From assembly GCF_027409185.1 (NCBI RefSeq), contig NC_084462.1, positions 186,314,071 to 186,378,070 on the forward strand: 64,000 nt of DNA, read 5' to 3'. The stretch comes from Cynocephalus volans. Lineage: Eukaryota; Chordata; Mammalia; Dermoptera; Cynocephalidae. The notes beneath the pieces are model-generated. The model was not told where the DNA came from and did not search any database. It worked only from the letters and a program-made list of their open reading frames with translations. How positions within the stretch are numbered: position 1 is the first letter of the stretch; each line of letters begins with the position of its first letter. A program made the position numbers and the translations under genes. Shown here piece after piece: positions 34,081-44,990 of the stretch.

Positions 34081-36650
34081 GCCTCTAATGATTCTTTGCA
34101 TTTCTGTGGTATCGGTTGTAATGTCTCCCTTTTCATTTCTGGTTTCTGTTATATGGGTCTTCTCTCCTCCTGTGTTTGTTAAACTAGGTAATGATTTGTC
34201 TATTTTATTTATCTTCTCAAAAAACCAACTTTTTCTTTTGTTGATCTTTTCTATTGTTTATTGGGTCTCTGATTCATTTAGTTCTGCTCTGATCTTAATT
34301 TTTTCTTTCCATCTTCTTCCTTTAGGCTTAGATTGTTGTTGTGATTCAAGTTCTTTGATTCATAGTGTAAGGTCATTTATTTGAAGTCCTTACATTCTTT
34401 TTATATAAGCATTAATTGCAAGATATTTGCCTCTTAGTACTGCTCTTGCAGTATCCTACAGGTTTGGCTATGATGTACCTTTATTTTCTTTAGCCTCTGG
34501 AAATTTTTTGACTCCCTGTTCATTTTCTTCTTGGACCCAGAGGTCATTCAGGAGCCTATATTTACTTTCCATGTATTTGTATAGCTTCCAGAGTTTTGCT
34601 TGTTCTTTATTTCCAGTTTTAGTCCATTATGGACTGAAAAGATAGTTGGAATGATTTCAACTTTTTAAAATTTGCTGAGACTAGTTCTGTGACCTAATAT
34701 GTGGTCTCTCCTGGAGAATGTACCATGAGCTGGTGAGAAGAAAGTGTGTTGTATAGAGGCAGGATACAAAATAAATGCCCCAAATCAGTAGCATTCACAT
34801 ATTAAATAATGAATTAACAGAAAGAGAAATAAAGTAAGCCCATTTACAATTTTCACAAAAAAATAAGATACCTAGGGAACAATTTAACCAAGGAAGTGAA
34901 AGACTACTCCAATGAGAACTACCAAACACTTCAGAAAGAAATTTGAGAAGGCACAAAAAGATCGAGAGATATTCCATGCTCTTGGATTGAAAGAATTAAC
35001 ATTGTGAAAGTGTTTATACTAACCAAAGTGTTCTACAGATTCAATGCAATCCCCATCAAAATACAAATGATATTCTTCACAGAAATGGGAAAAAACGATC
35101 TTACTTTTCATATGGAAAAACAAAAGACCCCAAAAAACCAAAGTCACTCTGAGCAAAATATAAAGGCAGAGGCATAACACTACCTGACTTCAAATTATAC
35201 TTCAAAGCTATTATAATGAAAACAGCATGGTACTGGTATAAAAATAGACATTCAGACCAGTGTGTTAGAATTGAGAACCAGAAATCACCCCTCAGGCTTA
35301 TAGCCATCTGATATTAGACAAAGGCAACAAAGAACTACATTTGGGAAAGGACTGCCTCTTCGACAAGTATTGCTGTGGAAACTGGATATCCATGTGCGGA
35401 AGAATGAAACTAGATATGCGTCTCTCACCATACACTAACACCAACTCAAAATGGATTAAAGACTAAAGTATAAGACCTGAAACTGTAAAATTACTAAGGG
35501 TAAATATAAGTGACAAACTTCAGCTGTTAGGTCAGGGCACAGGCTTTATGAACGTGAGCCTGTAAGCACAAGCAGCAGAAGAAAAAAAAATAAACAAATG
35601 GGACAATATGAAACTAAAAAGTTTCTGAACAGCAAAGGAAACAATCAACAGCATGAAAAGGCTACCTACAGATTGGGAGAAAATTTTTGCTAAATATGCC
35701 TCCAATAAGGGGTTAATATCCAGAATATACATAGAACTCAAGCAATTATACAGAAAAAAGCAAATAATCCATGTAAAAAAATGGGCAAAGGAAGTGAACA
35801 GAGGGTTTGCAAAGGAAGACATACACATGGCCAGCAGATATATGAAAAAAATGCCCAACATCTCTAGTCATCTGGGAAATGCAAATTAAAACTACATTGA
35901 GATACCACCTTACCCCAGTTAGACTGGCTGTAATCAAAAAGATGGTGAATAACAAATGCTGGCAAAGATGGGATCAGAAGGGAACACTACTTAACTTTTG
36001 GTTGGACTGTAAATTAATACAAATACTATGGAAAGTAGTATAGAGGTTTCTTAAACAACCACACATAGAACTACCATATGATCCAGCAATCCCCCATCTC
36101 GGTATATACCCAGAGTAATGGAAATCATCATGTCGAGGGGTTACCTGCACTCCCATGGTCACTGCAGCTCTGTTTACAATAGCCAAGACATGGAACCCAC
36201 CTACATGTCTATCGATGGACGATTGGATAAGAAACAGTTATATATATATATATGCCATGATATATTACACTACCATAAAAAGAATGAAATACTCCCATTT
36301 GCAAGAAAATTAATGAGCCTGGTGAAACTTATGTTGAGTGAAATAAGCAAAGCACAGAGGGATAAATGCCTCATGTGCTCACTCATATGTGTGAGCTGAG
36401 AGAGAAAGGAAGGAAGGAAAGACAGACCATGGTAGTGCCTCGGTCTTACAAATGGAGAGAACATTCCTAGGGTTACAAAGAAGAGAGGCTGGGAAAGGTG
36501 GACGGGGAGTGTGGTTGGGTACAAGTGTGTGGAGGACAAGGGGTTCAAAATTAATTTCTGGCAATGGTTATGTCCCCAGCATGAATCTGGCCCTCACATT
36601 GTGGGCACATGGGATGACAATTAGCATCGTAATTATATATATATATATAA
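34080..36650 (+). mobile_element. LINE-1 with 5' inversion
   Basis: 34083-34745 is reverse-strand L1 ORF2 (TTCTTTGCATTTCTGTGGTA at 34091). From about 34760 to 36640 it is sense ORF2 and 3' UTR, for example the TAACACTACCTGACTTCAAA stretch at 35177. This layout is diagnostic of twin priming. Several ORF2 pieces of 60-110 codons survive but are interrupted. The 3' UTR has a short GGAA tract (36408-36422). Confidence 0.87.
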
Positions 36651-37467
36651 AAGAGTTATTTCACTGGATCAATTATAAATACACAGATGACATGTTTCCA
36701 TGTCTGTGATTTCTTAGGAATCATGACACAGCAACCTCACATCCTAACAACTTAGCACTTTTAGGACATTGTATCAGTGTTCTTCAACATCAGCCCTGTT
36801 GATGTTTGGGACTAAGTAAATTCCTGCAGTGGGTGCTGTCCTGAGCATTGCAGGATGATTGGCATCTTCAATGGTCTTTTTACCATAGATATCACTGGGA
36901 CACCCACCCCCCCAATTGTGACAGTGAGTTGTCTTCAGGCATCACCAAATGCCTTGTGAAAATATAGCTGTGTAAATACTTGACCCCACCCAATGTCAGC
37001 ATATTAGTCAGATCAATCAAAAGGAAAGGCATTGATGAACCAAGATAGGGGAGGATTCATTAGAATGAGAGTTGGAGGAGATCCATCTGAGGACGGAGGG
37101 AAGATTTGAGAGTCAACAGGAGAATGATCAATGCACTAAATGTCTATAAACTTGACAACTTACACTATGTGGTCACCTGTATTACAATCAAAGACCTTAC
37201 TAAGAAATATCATTCTACATCCTGTCCTGAGAGAGACAGGTAAAGTCAGGAAGTCCTGGATCCCAAAGGGGAAAAAAAAAGTGATGTGGAAAGTGATGAA
37301 ATTGACCTGGGTTTACTCTGTTGGGAGGCTTTTGGGGGGCAGGTCCTGGTGGGAAACCACAGCTTCTGAGGGAAACCCCGCCATGCCTTCCACTGCAGCT
37401 GCCCTGCGGTCCACCTGCTGGGTGAGTCCACAGTGCTCCGTGGAGGTCCCCTGCACTCCTGCAGGGG
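36650..37467. other. Intergenic and 3' flank of IGHV4-like pseudogene
   Basis: 36700-37050 contains a stretch reminiscent of an old MER-type repeat, not identified. From about 37330 the sequence resembles IGHV 3' flank (CACTCCTGCAGGGGGATTT). No gene. Confidence 0.4.
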
Positions 37468-37498
37468 GATTTGTGTGTGGACGCACACTGCCTCTGCT
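37468..37498 (-). other. Ruined RSS
   Basis: The nonamer ACACAAATC (37468-37476) is recognisable, but the heptamer position reads AGCAGAG (37492-37498) and only 15 bases separate them instead of 23. Not expected to function. Confidence 0.8.
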
Positions 37499-37937
37499 TC
37501 TCTTGCACAGTACCACACAGCCATGTCCTCGGCAGTCATGGAGCTGACTGCAGGAAAAACTGGTTTTTAGACACATCTCTGGAGTTGAAGACTCAATTCT
37601 TGATGGACAGGCTGCAGTGTCATTGCTCATAAGGACAAATGTACCACATCCACTACAGCTCCTACCCAAGGGCTGATAGGATCAGTTCAAAGCAGAAACC
37701 ACTGGTTGTGATAAAGAATCTGGAGATAGCACAGGTAAGGGAGAGTTTCTCCAAGTGCTTCACCACTGTTGAGCCCAACTCCTGAACCTGCACCTGAAGG
37801 AAGACACTTGGGAATAGAGAGAATCAGTCTCTTTCAGTCATGTACACTCACAGCCATCCCAAGGGACCCATGTCTGACAACTGAGACATTCTTTGGGGAG
37901 CTGTCACCAGGCAATGAAGAAGACCCAATAATCTCAT
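37499..37937 (-). pseudogene. IGHV: IGHV4-like V pseudogene, splice sites destroyed
   Basis: Leader exon 1 (about 37892-37937) still starts with ATG (MRLLGLLHCLVTAP), but two bases are missing at the donor, so GT is gone. The acceptor before leader exon 2 (37797-37807) is AA instead of AG. The V exon starts QVQVQELGSTVVKHLEKLSLTC at 37796 and later contains a frame break and stop codons in FR2/CDR2. A recognisable end, AEDMAVWYCAR, lies at 37499-37540, with Trp for one Tyr. The RSS is ruined. A short dispersed element (37951-38042) sits directly upstream of the ATG, pushing the promoter away, and no octamer survives. Confidence 0.92.
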
Positions 37938-37950
37938 CTACTTTATTTAC

Positions 37951-38042
37951 TTATTTTGAATATTCATGAGATAGAAAGCTGATTGCCCCCCTCCTGCCCA
38001 TGATGTAGGTGCTAGATTAATATTAGGTACATACTCATTACC
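37951..38042. mobile_element. Short dispersed element 'ATTCATGAGA', copy 3
   Basis: The core GAATATTCATGAGATAGAAAG through CTGCCCATGATGTAGG matches copies 1 and 2. The related V genes at 10899 and 28842 have continuous 5' UTR at this place, so it is an insertion of about 100-150 bp immediately upstream of the leader ATG. Confidence 0.65.
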
Positions 38043-38099
38043 AGAAATTGCTTTTGTACCCTTTGTCATCTTCTTTTAGACCTCAATCTTTTTTTTCAA

Positions 38100-38600
38100 C
38101 AGAGACTTCAGTTCTGTCTGAGGAGAACGCTGTTAGCTTCCACAGACCAACAGTGGATTTTACCATAGAGACTGAGAAGAGATTTTTAAGTGAAGAATCC
38201 TGTGTCTTATAAATGGAGAGGAACTAAAATCACAAGAAATCCTGATCAGTGCAGAATCTGATGTGCACCTGCAAGGGAGGGTGGTCAGATGTAAAATCCA
38301 CTGGATTAAACTGGTCTCTGAACCTGGTTCAGCCTTTTCTTGCTTCTAATCTGAGTTTCAAAGAGCATCTTTAAAGGAATACCCCACTGAGGGCTCTGCC
38401 CTGAGTCTGTCTGGTAAATACTCACAAGGTCCTCTGAGGTTCTGCAGGACTCTAATTTTGGTGACCACACCAGAGTCACTCTGATTTCATAAGTGACACT
38501 CTGACTAGTGTGCATGTGAGAATATGTCCTCCTGCTACAATGAGAGCTCTAATTCAGAGATGTCAGTGGTAAACCCAGAGGCATGAATCTAGAGGGGATT
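38100..38600 (-). other. 5' flank of IGHV4-like pseudogene and 3' flank of next V
   Basis: 38095-38210 aligns with the promoter region of the functional gene, but where the octamer is expected it reads ATTTTTAA on the plus strand. The rest shows no gene. Confidence 0.6.
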
Positions 38601-38743
38601 TCTGGGAAACTCTTTGATGAAGAAGAAGCCCAAGAGCACAAACATAAACCAGCACTTAACCTCCACCTGCACCTGCTCCAGGGCTGGTGCTTGCTCAGTG
38701 TGTCCTGCGCGCCCCCTGGTGGTCCTGCACACCTGGGCATGGA

Positions 38744-38782
38744 GGTTTGTGTCTGGGCACAGACTGACTTGCCCTCACTGTG
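38744..38782 (-). other. Intact 23-RSS of IGHV3 gene
   Basis: CACAGTG (38776-38782), 23-nt spacer (38753-38775) and ACACAAACC (38744-38752) on the minus strand. All consensus. Confidence 0.95.
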
Positions 38783-39248
38783 TCTCTTGCACAGTAATAC
38801 ACGGCTGTGTCCTCGGACTTCAGGCTGTCCATTTGCAGATAAACAGTGCTTTTGGAATCTTCTCTTGAGATGGTGAATCTGCCTGTCACCGATGCAGCAT
38901 ATGCTGTGCTATAACTATTAGCTTTGTTTCTAATGAGACTGACCCACTCCAGCCCCATTCCCTGGAGCCTGGCGGATCCAGTGCATGTAGTAGCCAGTGA
39001 AGGTGAATCCAGTTCCCACACAGGAGAGTCTCAGAGACCCTCCAGGCTGGACCAAGCCTCCTCCAGACTCCGTCAGCTGCACCTCACACTGGACACCTGA
39101 AAACACAGAGACATCCTGGTCAGAAAACTGACACTCAAATCCACTGGTTTTCTCACACACATCCACTCACATTTTCAATGTTTCTTGCTCTCCATAAATC
39201 ACCTTTTACAAGTGCAATAAGGAAAACCCATCTCATCCCAATGTCCAT
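38783..39248 (-). pseudogene. IGHV: IGHV3-subgroup V gene with a single-base frameshift
   Basis: Leader exon 1 (39203-39248) encodes MDIGMRWVFLIALVKG and has a GTGATT donor. Leader exon 2 (39086-39096, GVQC) follows a TTTTCAG acceptor. The V exon begins [16 protein letters not shown] at 39085, with Cys, [17 protein letters not shown], a long CDR2 of the RNKANSY type, [17 protein letters not shown] and [10 protein letters not shown]. The single lesion is one extra base at 38957, in FR2 between GGGAA and GGGGCTGGAG; removing it would restore the frame across the domain. RSS intact, octamer one mismatch. As written it is a pseudogene. It may be a recent loss, a polymorphic allele or an assembly error. 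It is the partner of the pseudogene at 4823-5280. Confidence 0.92.
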
Positions 39249-39905
39249 GGTGGGTTGTCTGTGTTCAGTCCCGATCACCTAGTTGGAGCACCTGGGAATC
39301 TGAGGCTGGGGATCGTCTCCCAGAGCTGCAGGGTCAGGGCTGGGCTGGTTTTCATCAGCAGAGGGAGGCCCTATTTGCACGTTCTCCTGCTATATAGCTA
39401 GACCTGGGGTGGGACAATCGTGGAGGGGACACTTCCCAGAGCAGGGGACAGTGTCCACAAATAGTTTTGTGGTGATTGAGAAAGTGTGTTTTTTTAATGG
39501 TGTGATTGTGCTGTGATATACTCTTAACACTCAACACCCTGATTTATGTTTACACAAGCACAGTAATCATGTGTGTGTATCAATGTTCCTTCCATTTTAC
39601 AGATTAAGAACAAACCAAGAAGTGTAGGGGACATGTACAGTGTCCACGTGTCTTATCAGTGCCATCCACAGTGTCAGGCTGTGCTCCTCACACTGGACCA
39701 TACTGCTCCCTGAACAACATCCCTGGACCTTCCTAGAGAGGTTTGCAGGACCCTTTTTCTCTAACATGAGCATGTGTGATTTGCTGCAATCTATAATTTA
39801 CCTAAAAACATGGACAGAGCTAGAATCATTCAGATGAGTTTTAAGAGTCTCTGTCACTTCACACATTTTCATCTCTCTTTCTATCAGTCCTTCCCTACCC
39901 AAGTA
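39249..39905 (-). other. IGHV3 5' flank (module copy)
   Basis: Aligned with 5281-5935. The CTCCCAGAGCTGCAGGGTCAGG stretch (39317) matches 5350. No other gene. Confidence 0.7.
39373..39380 (-). promoter_or_regulatory. IGHV octamer, one mismatch
   Basis: Minus strand GTGCAAAT, 125 bp upstream of the leader ATG, at the same offset as in the other IGHV3 unit. Confidence 0.75.
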
Positions 39906-39909
39906 TCTG

Positions 39910-40375
39910 TTTAATTGCAATAACTTTATCGAAGAATAATTGACATTTATCAAACTTCACAAAAAGTGTGCAATTAATAAGTGTTGACTTAGCCAGCATG
40001 TTATCAATACAGTGAACAAATCAATTACTCTCAATATTTGTTCTTCTGTAATTTGTCTTTTTTATTCTTCCCTTACTCTACTTTACCACCAGGCAACTAC
40101 TGAAATTTCTTTTTGTACTTTATATTAGTTTTAATTTTCTTGAAATCATAAAAATTGAATGACATACTATGTACTTTATCTTCTTGGCTTTTTCTACTTG
40201 AGGTACATACCTGTGAATTTAACCATCTTGTGTGTCTCAACTATTTATTGGTTGTAATGATGGGCAGTGTTCAAATTAATGAATTTAAAACAGTTTGTCT
40301 ATTAAGCTGCAGATTAATATTTGGATATTTTCTGGTTTCTTGGTCCTACAAATACAGCTGCTGCTCCGCATGGAG
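39910..40375 (-). mobile_element. Old L1M fragment shared by both IGHV3 modules
   Basis: Reverse-strand L1M 3'-region text (ACCACCAGGCAACTACTGAA at 40085; TTTCTGGTTTCTTGG at 40328). The counterpart lies at 5940-6370, at the same distance from its V gene. Confidence 0.65.
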
Positions 40376-42060
40376 AGGTGGGCAGCCGAGTACCTGTGTG
40401 TGTTTCTTATAATAACAACAACTTCAAACACAATCTGGAGAAGGTGAGATTTAGGAAACCTTATTCAGTTTTTCCAATAACTGAGTTTATAATACAAGCA
40501 AGGCCCCTGAAATCTGGAGAGAGACAAGAACTTTCAGGGAGAACAAGGTCGGGACATCAGCTGATCTGGGGCAGAGGCTGCTGGACGACACATCAACTAG
40601 CACCAGATCAAGCTAGAAACATGCGCGGGGTCTGTTGCAGCTGAGTGTGGTGAGCGACTTACAGTGTGAAATGCTCAGGAGCCACAGTCCCGACAGGAAA
40701 CTTGTCCTGAATCCCTTTCATCTAAGGTGGGGGCAGCCACAAAAAAACTCCATTTCCCCAAGGTTTAGGCAGAAGCACTGTGGAAACAGAGCAAACCCAC
40801 ATTAGGAGATGAAAAAGGTATGCTTAGGACAAATTGCTGCTTGTCAAGAGTGGATTTTGGCAGCAGTGATCAGCTCACCCCCCTGTGGCTGGATGGTGGG
40901 TGTCCTCACAGGAAGAGGGCCAGGTGTCAGGTGGGTGGGATGTCAATCACCATGACCACAGGCACTCAGGGGAGGGGCTGGGACAGCCTTGCTGGGAGGA
41001 GCTCTGGTCACTTGCATTGTCTGAGCTGAGGGAAGCCCTGAGATGCACACAGGGTTCTAGAAATAGTGGAGAAGAATCGGTTAAGTTATTTATAATAAAA
41101 CTCTTATTCCTTGACCTTCTGACCCGGCAGAGGAATGGCTTTCATTTAGAATTCAAACTGTTAACTAATGGAGGAAATTCTAGCACAAGTAATTACACTA
41201 ATTACTGAGAGATTATTTTGGGAAATACAGAGATCCCAGCGAGGACTAACGTTTCAGAGTTTGTGGAGCCCGAGGCATGAGGACAGGTCCGATTGCATTT
41301 GACATCTCTGGATGCTAATTGTTACACTAGGAGCAGTGCGTAGAGTTGTGTGTGTAGACCGTGGGTTGTAACAAGCTAACAGGAGGATGCAACTTGCAAA
41401 GACCTGGAGGCCTCCAGGACATTCCACATGTTCAGTTTGTGATGCATAACGTGAGACACGTGGGTGGTGGTGGGATTTCTCAAGAAGTGTCTCCTGTGCC
41501 AGCTGCTAAGAAAACTAGTCGGGAGGGGTCCAGATTTGAGGCAGTTAAGGTGGTAGAAACCCTTTTGGTCGCTCTGAGCCACACAGGCTGTGTGATCCTG
41601 GTGTCTCACCCAACATCCTTTTTATCCTCCAAAGACTTTGTGCTGTGAGGAGCTCACACACAGGTCAGGGTTTTACTCTGTGAGGAGGAGACGAACAGGA
41701 AGACATGCGCTGAGAACACACTGAACCATTGCAAGGTTCTTATTAGTTACACAGACAGGAGTGTCTCTTGTCAATTTGATGATTGCAATTTTTGTGGTTA
41801 GACCTGTAAGAGGACAGCCAAGTTAAATGATAACTTCAGAGGACAAAAGTATAAAGAGATGGCAGAAATCATTGTTTCTAGACGTGTGTGCTGCACTCAA
41901 TACTCTTCAATTATTTCTCTATCTGTATTCAAATTTAAAATAAGAACACTTGCATCATTTCTGCTAATTGTTACTTGTTATTTCCCCATATATGATTTCA
42001 GCTGTGATTGCTCCCTTTTTCCTAATATAGGAATTTCCATTAATAACTCTTATTTTACCT
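40376..42060. other. Intergenic; module tail and cassette B relic
   Basis: 40440-40650 resembles 6440-6600 of the other IGHV3 module. 41430-41720 resembles 20100-20330. I see no gene; frames of up to 107 codons here carry no known motif. Confidence 0.5.
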
Positions 42061-42640
42061 GAATATTTGGGCTCTGTTCCCTGGGGTCATTGGAGTCTTG
42101 TTGGTGCCCAGGCCACCCAGCCCACTTGCTGGTCACTCTGTGACCTCAGCCACACAGGAGTGTGTCTATGACACAGCTCGACCCCTGACAGGACCATCTA
42201 GACATTCTCTACCATCAGGCATGTGGGTTGTCTACCATCAGGCATGTGGGTTGTGAGAGGAGCCCAGGGGTCAGCAGATGGCTGTGTTCCCACATGACAC
42301 AGCCTGCCCTGCAGTGGTGCCTGTGTGGCCTGGAATCATGTGTGTGTGTGACCCAGGGGCTCATCAGGGCATCTGAGGCAGCTCAGGTCCCCTGAGTGTA
42401 ACTTGCCATGGGGTGTCCACAGACAGATGGACACAGGTGACAGATGTTAGGAGGTGAGGTGGGGTCTGTGCTCTGATGGTCAGGCTTTGCTGAGACTCCA
42501 CCCGGCTCCTGCCTCAGAGCTGGGAAGAGTGACCTTGGCTTAGACTCCATGGACCCCAGTGACTAGGACAGATTATTTAGAATTTAGACAGTGGAAGACA
42601 GAGGGTGATTTGGGGGGGCTGGGGTTGCTGTGTGATATTT
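42060..42640 (-). repeat. V-flank cassette A, copy 4
   Basis: Landmarks CACTCTGTGACCTCAGCC (42132), AGTGGTGCCTGTGTGGCCTGG (42314) and ACAGATGGACACAGGTGACAG (42421) correspond to cassette A copies 1 and 3. It contains a local tandem repeat, CTACCATCAGGCATGTGGG, twice at 42210-42250. It is followed by cassette C copy 2 and a V relic. Confidence 0.65.
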
Positions 42641-42769
42641 AAGGGACAGCAGAGGGCAGGCAGGGACCAGAACTATCTCCATCCAGATGGTTCTCTTTAT
42701 CTACATGAAATTCCTGTGTGGAAACTGAGAGACACATCTTAGGACACTGACCCAGGGCTGATTTTAGAG

Positions 42770-43060
42770 CCCCTGCCCAGAACACAGTCCAGCAGGGCTG
42801 TGATGAGTTTTCTTCTCTGCACCCGTCCTCATGCTTCACAGGGAAACCTGACGGCCGCACCTTGGGTTTGGCTGCTCCTCCATCCAGAGGTCCAAGGGAT
42901 CGACAGGCAGCGAGGCACACCCTGAACATCCGTGTCCACCTGCGTGGATGAGGAGCAAGAGGTGGAACTTCCACAGTAAAACAGGATGCCCATGGGGCAG
43001 AGGTCCCGGTGGATGACACACGGGGCAGACCTGCAACTGCCTGAGACAGACGCTGGAACC
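42770..43060 (-). repeat. V-flank cassette C, copy 2
   Basis: Paralogue of 9690-10060. A frame of up to 160 codons crosses it on the minus strand, but its paralogue shows no matching frame, so I do not call a gene. Confidence 0.7.
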
Positions 43061-43394
43061 CCAGACCGAGGGAACATGGGCTCCATTGCGTTTCTCTTTG
43101 TGGGAAATAATTCACAGTCACGTGTAGGATGAAAATCTTCTGGATGATCTGGTTTATTTATTTATTTATAATAAAGAAAATAAATGTCATATGAGAAAAT
43201 GGTAAAATGATGTTTGTGAGTCCAAATATCACATCTGGAAAGAATGTTATTTTCTCCTGCCTCACCTCCAGTGGAAATGCGAGTAATTATAGAAATAAAC
43301 AAACAAAAATCAGAAAGTGTCCCTGGGGTCACTGAGAGCTAGAAGAAGAGACAAAGTCCCTGATCCCGGCAGAACGTCTCTTCTCAGCTCCTCT

Positions 43395-43610
43395 CTGCAC
43401 CTGCTCCTGGCGTGGTTACGATTAGAGTGGACCCTGAGGGCCCCCTCAGCACAGCTTCCTTTTGTCTCCCTGCAGGGAGGTCTGTGTCTGGGCTCACAAG
43501 GATTCAAATTCTTATTCACAAATAAGAAAATAGAATAGTTGTGCATGTACGTAGGTGGGTGTGGATCGGTTGCTACTGTGTCCTCAGATCCCAGAAGATA
43601 ATAGGACACC
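43395..43610 (-). pseudogene. IGHV: V-segment relic (3' flank, nonamer and FR3 trace)
   Basis: The stretch CTCTCTGCACCTGCTCCTGG (43392) through CCCTGCAGGGAGGTCTGTGTCTGG matches the 3' flank of functional V genes; the nonamer position reads ACACAGACC on the minus strand. Beyond it the V exon is nearly erased. A trace reading SEDTVA about 80 bp further may be the end of FR3. There is no heptamer, leader or usable frame. Confidence 0.7.
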
Positions 43611-43719
43611 TTGGAAAAAGAGCTCCTGACATTTAGAGGTATTACTAATGACAGATGTAGCAGATACCAGATCATGTTATGATGCTAATGGGAAGACTCT
43701 AAACAATTTCAGATCTTCT

Positions 43720-43737
43720 GCGTGTGTGTGTGTGTGC

Positions 43738-43769
<32 letters not shown>

Positions 43770-43775
43770 TGTGTT
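43720..43775. repeat. (GT)n microsatellite
   Basis: A GT/TGTG run with a few interruptions, and no coding content. Confidence 0.95.
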
Positions 43776-43824
43776 GTGAGTTTTTCCTTTTACTTGCCTC
43801 TCATCGGGAAATATGTATCAATGA

Positions 43825-44110
43825 GATTTTTTTATATTTATTTATTTATTATTTTAATTGAACAACATACAATGTAGTTGATTTTCATGTCCCTTTGCCA
43901 GTTCCTCCTTTCACCCCTCCCCCTACCACTCCCACAATTGACATCGTGTCTGTCCACTTGTCTTAACACATTTGAGCAATTGTGATTATTGTGTCTTCTT
44001 ACCCCACATTTGTTTGTATATTTAATAAATCATTTTTATTACCTCCCTCAAATAAGTGGGAACACGTGGTGTTTCTCTTTCTGTACCTCACGTATTTCTC
44101 TTAATATAAT
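43825..44110 (-). mobile_element. LINE-1 3'-UTR fragment
   Basis: A TATTTATTTATTTATTATTTTAATTG tail followed by reverse-strand L1 3' UTR, including CACCCCTCCCCCTACCACTC (43912). The 44110-44515 stretch after it shows no gene. Confidence 0.65.
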
Positions 44111-44514
44111 TTATGTGTAACTAGTTGAGTTTCAAAAGTAAACCAATTTGCTGTTACCCACAGTTAAGCGGCTGGTGAATGTCAAGTACTGTTGATATCG
44201 TGCATGTAAGCTGAACATCACAGGACGTTTGCATGCACAAAAATCTCATATTTTTACAAATTTCATGTGAAGACTCACACGTGAATGCTTTTCCAGGTCA
44301 GCATTTTAAATAACACTTCCTCCAAGGAAATGTTGCAAACTTATACCTCAGCAACACAAACATGACAGTCTACGTACTTCAGACTCTTCCATAAGTCAAA
44401 AAACATATTTAGTGATTGAGAATAAATGGAAATCCACAGACAAGCTCATGAACTTATTCTCTGATCTGTGGATATAATTAATTTCACTAGTACTTCTATT
44501 TCAACGTGGACAGC

Positions 44515-44990
44515 TTGTATTAATTTTTCTTGTTGAATTGCTCTGGTCACAATTTATATGTTGAACAAAAGTGCTGAGAGTGGACATCCTACTTGTTTCA
44601 GATCTAGGAATAAAAGTTCATTCTTTCAACATTGGGCATTATAATAGCTGTGGGCTTATCATATATTCTGAATCTATTGACTACAATGCAGAGGGAAAAT
44701 GTTGTTTTCAGGAAATGTCATTGGGAAAACTGAATGTTCAGATGTGAAAGAATAAATGTGAACCATTACTTTACACAATATTTAAAAATCAACACAAATC
44801 ATTTAAATACCTAAATGTAAGAACTAAAACTGTAAAACTTCTAGAAGAAAACTTAGGAGGAAATCATCATGACATTAGATTTGGCAATAATTTCTTAAAT
44901 AATAGACTAAAAGCAAATATAGACAAAGCAATTTCAGACAAAAACTGTGCATTGAAGGGAACAATTAACAGAGTGAAAATAAAACCTGAG
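44515..44990. mobile_element. Head-to-head LINE-1 ORF2 pieces
   Basis: 44515-44690 is reverse-strand ORF2 (GAGAGTGGACATCCTACTTG at 44575). 44730-44990 is sense (CCTAAATGTAAGAACTAAAAC at 44811). This looks like another 5'-inverted or rearranged L1. Confidence 0.65.

Noticed and set aside
42639-43121. 160-codon minus-strand frame
   Set aside because: It crosses cassette C, whose paralogue at 9690-10060 has no matching frame.
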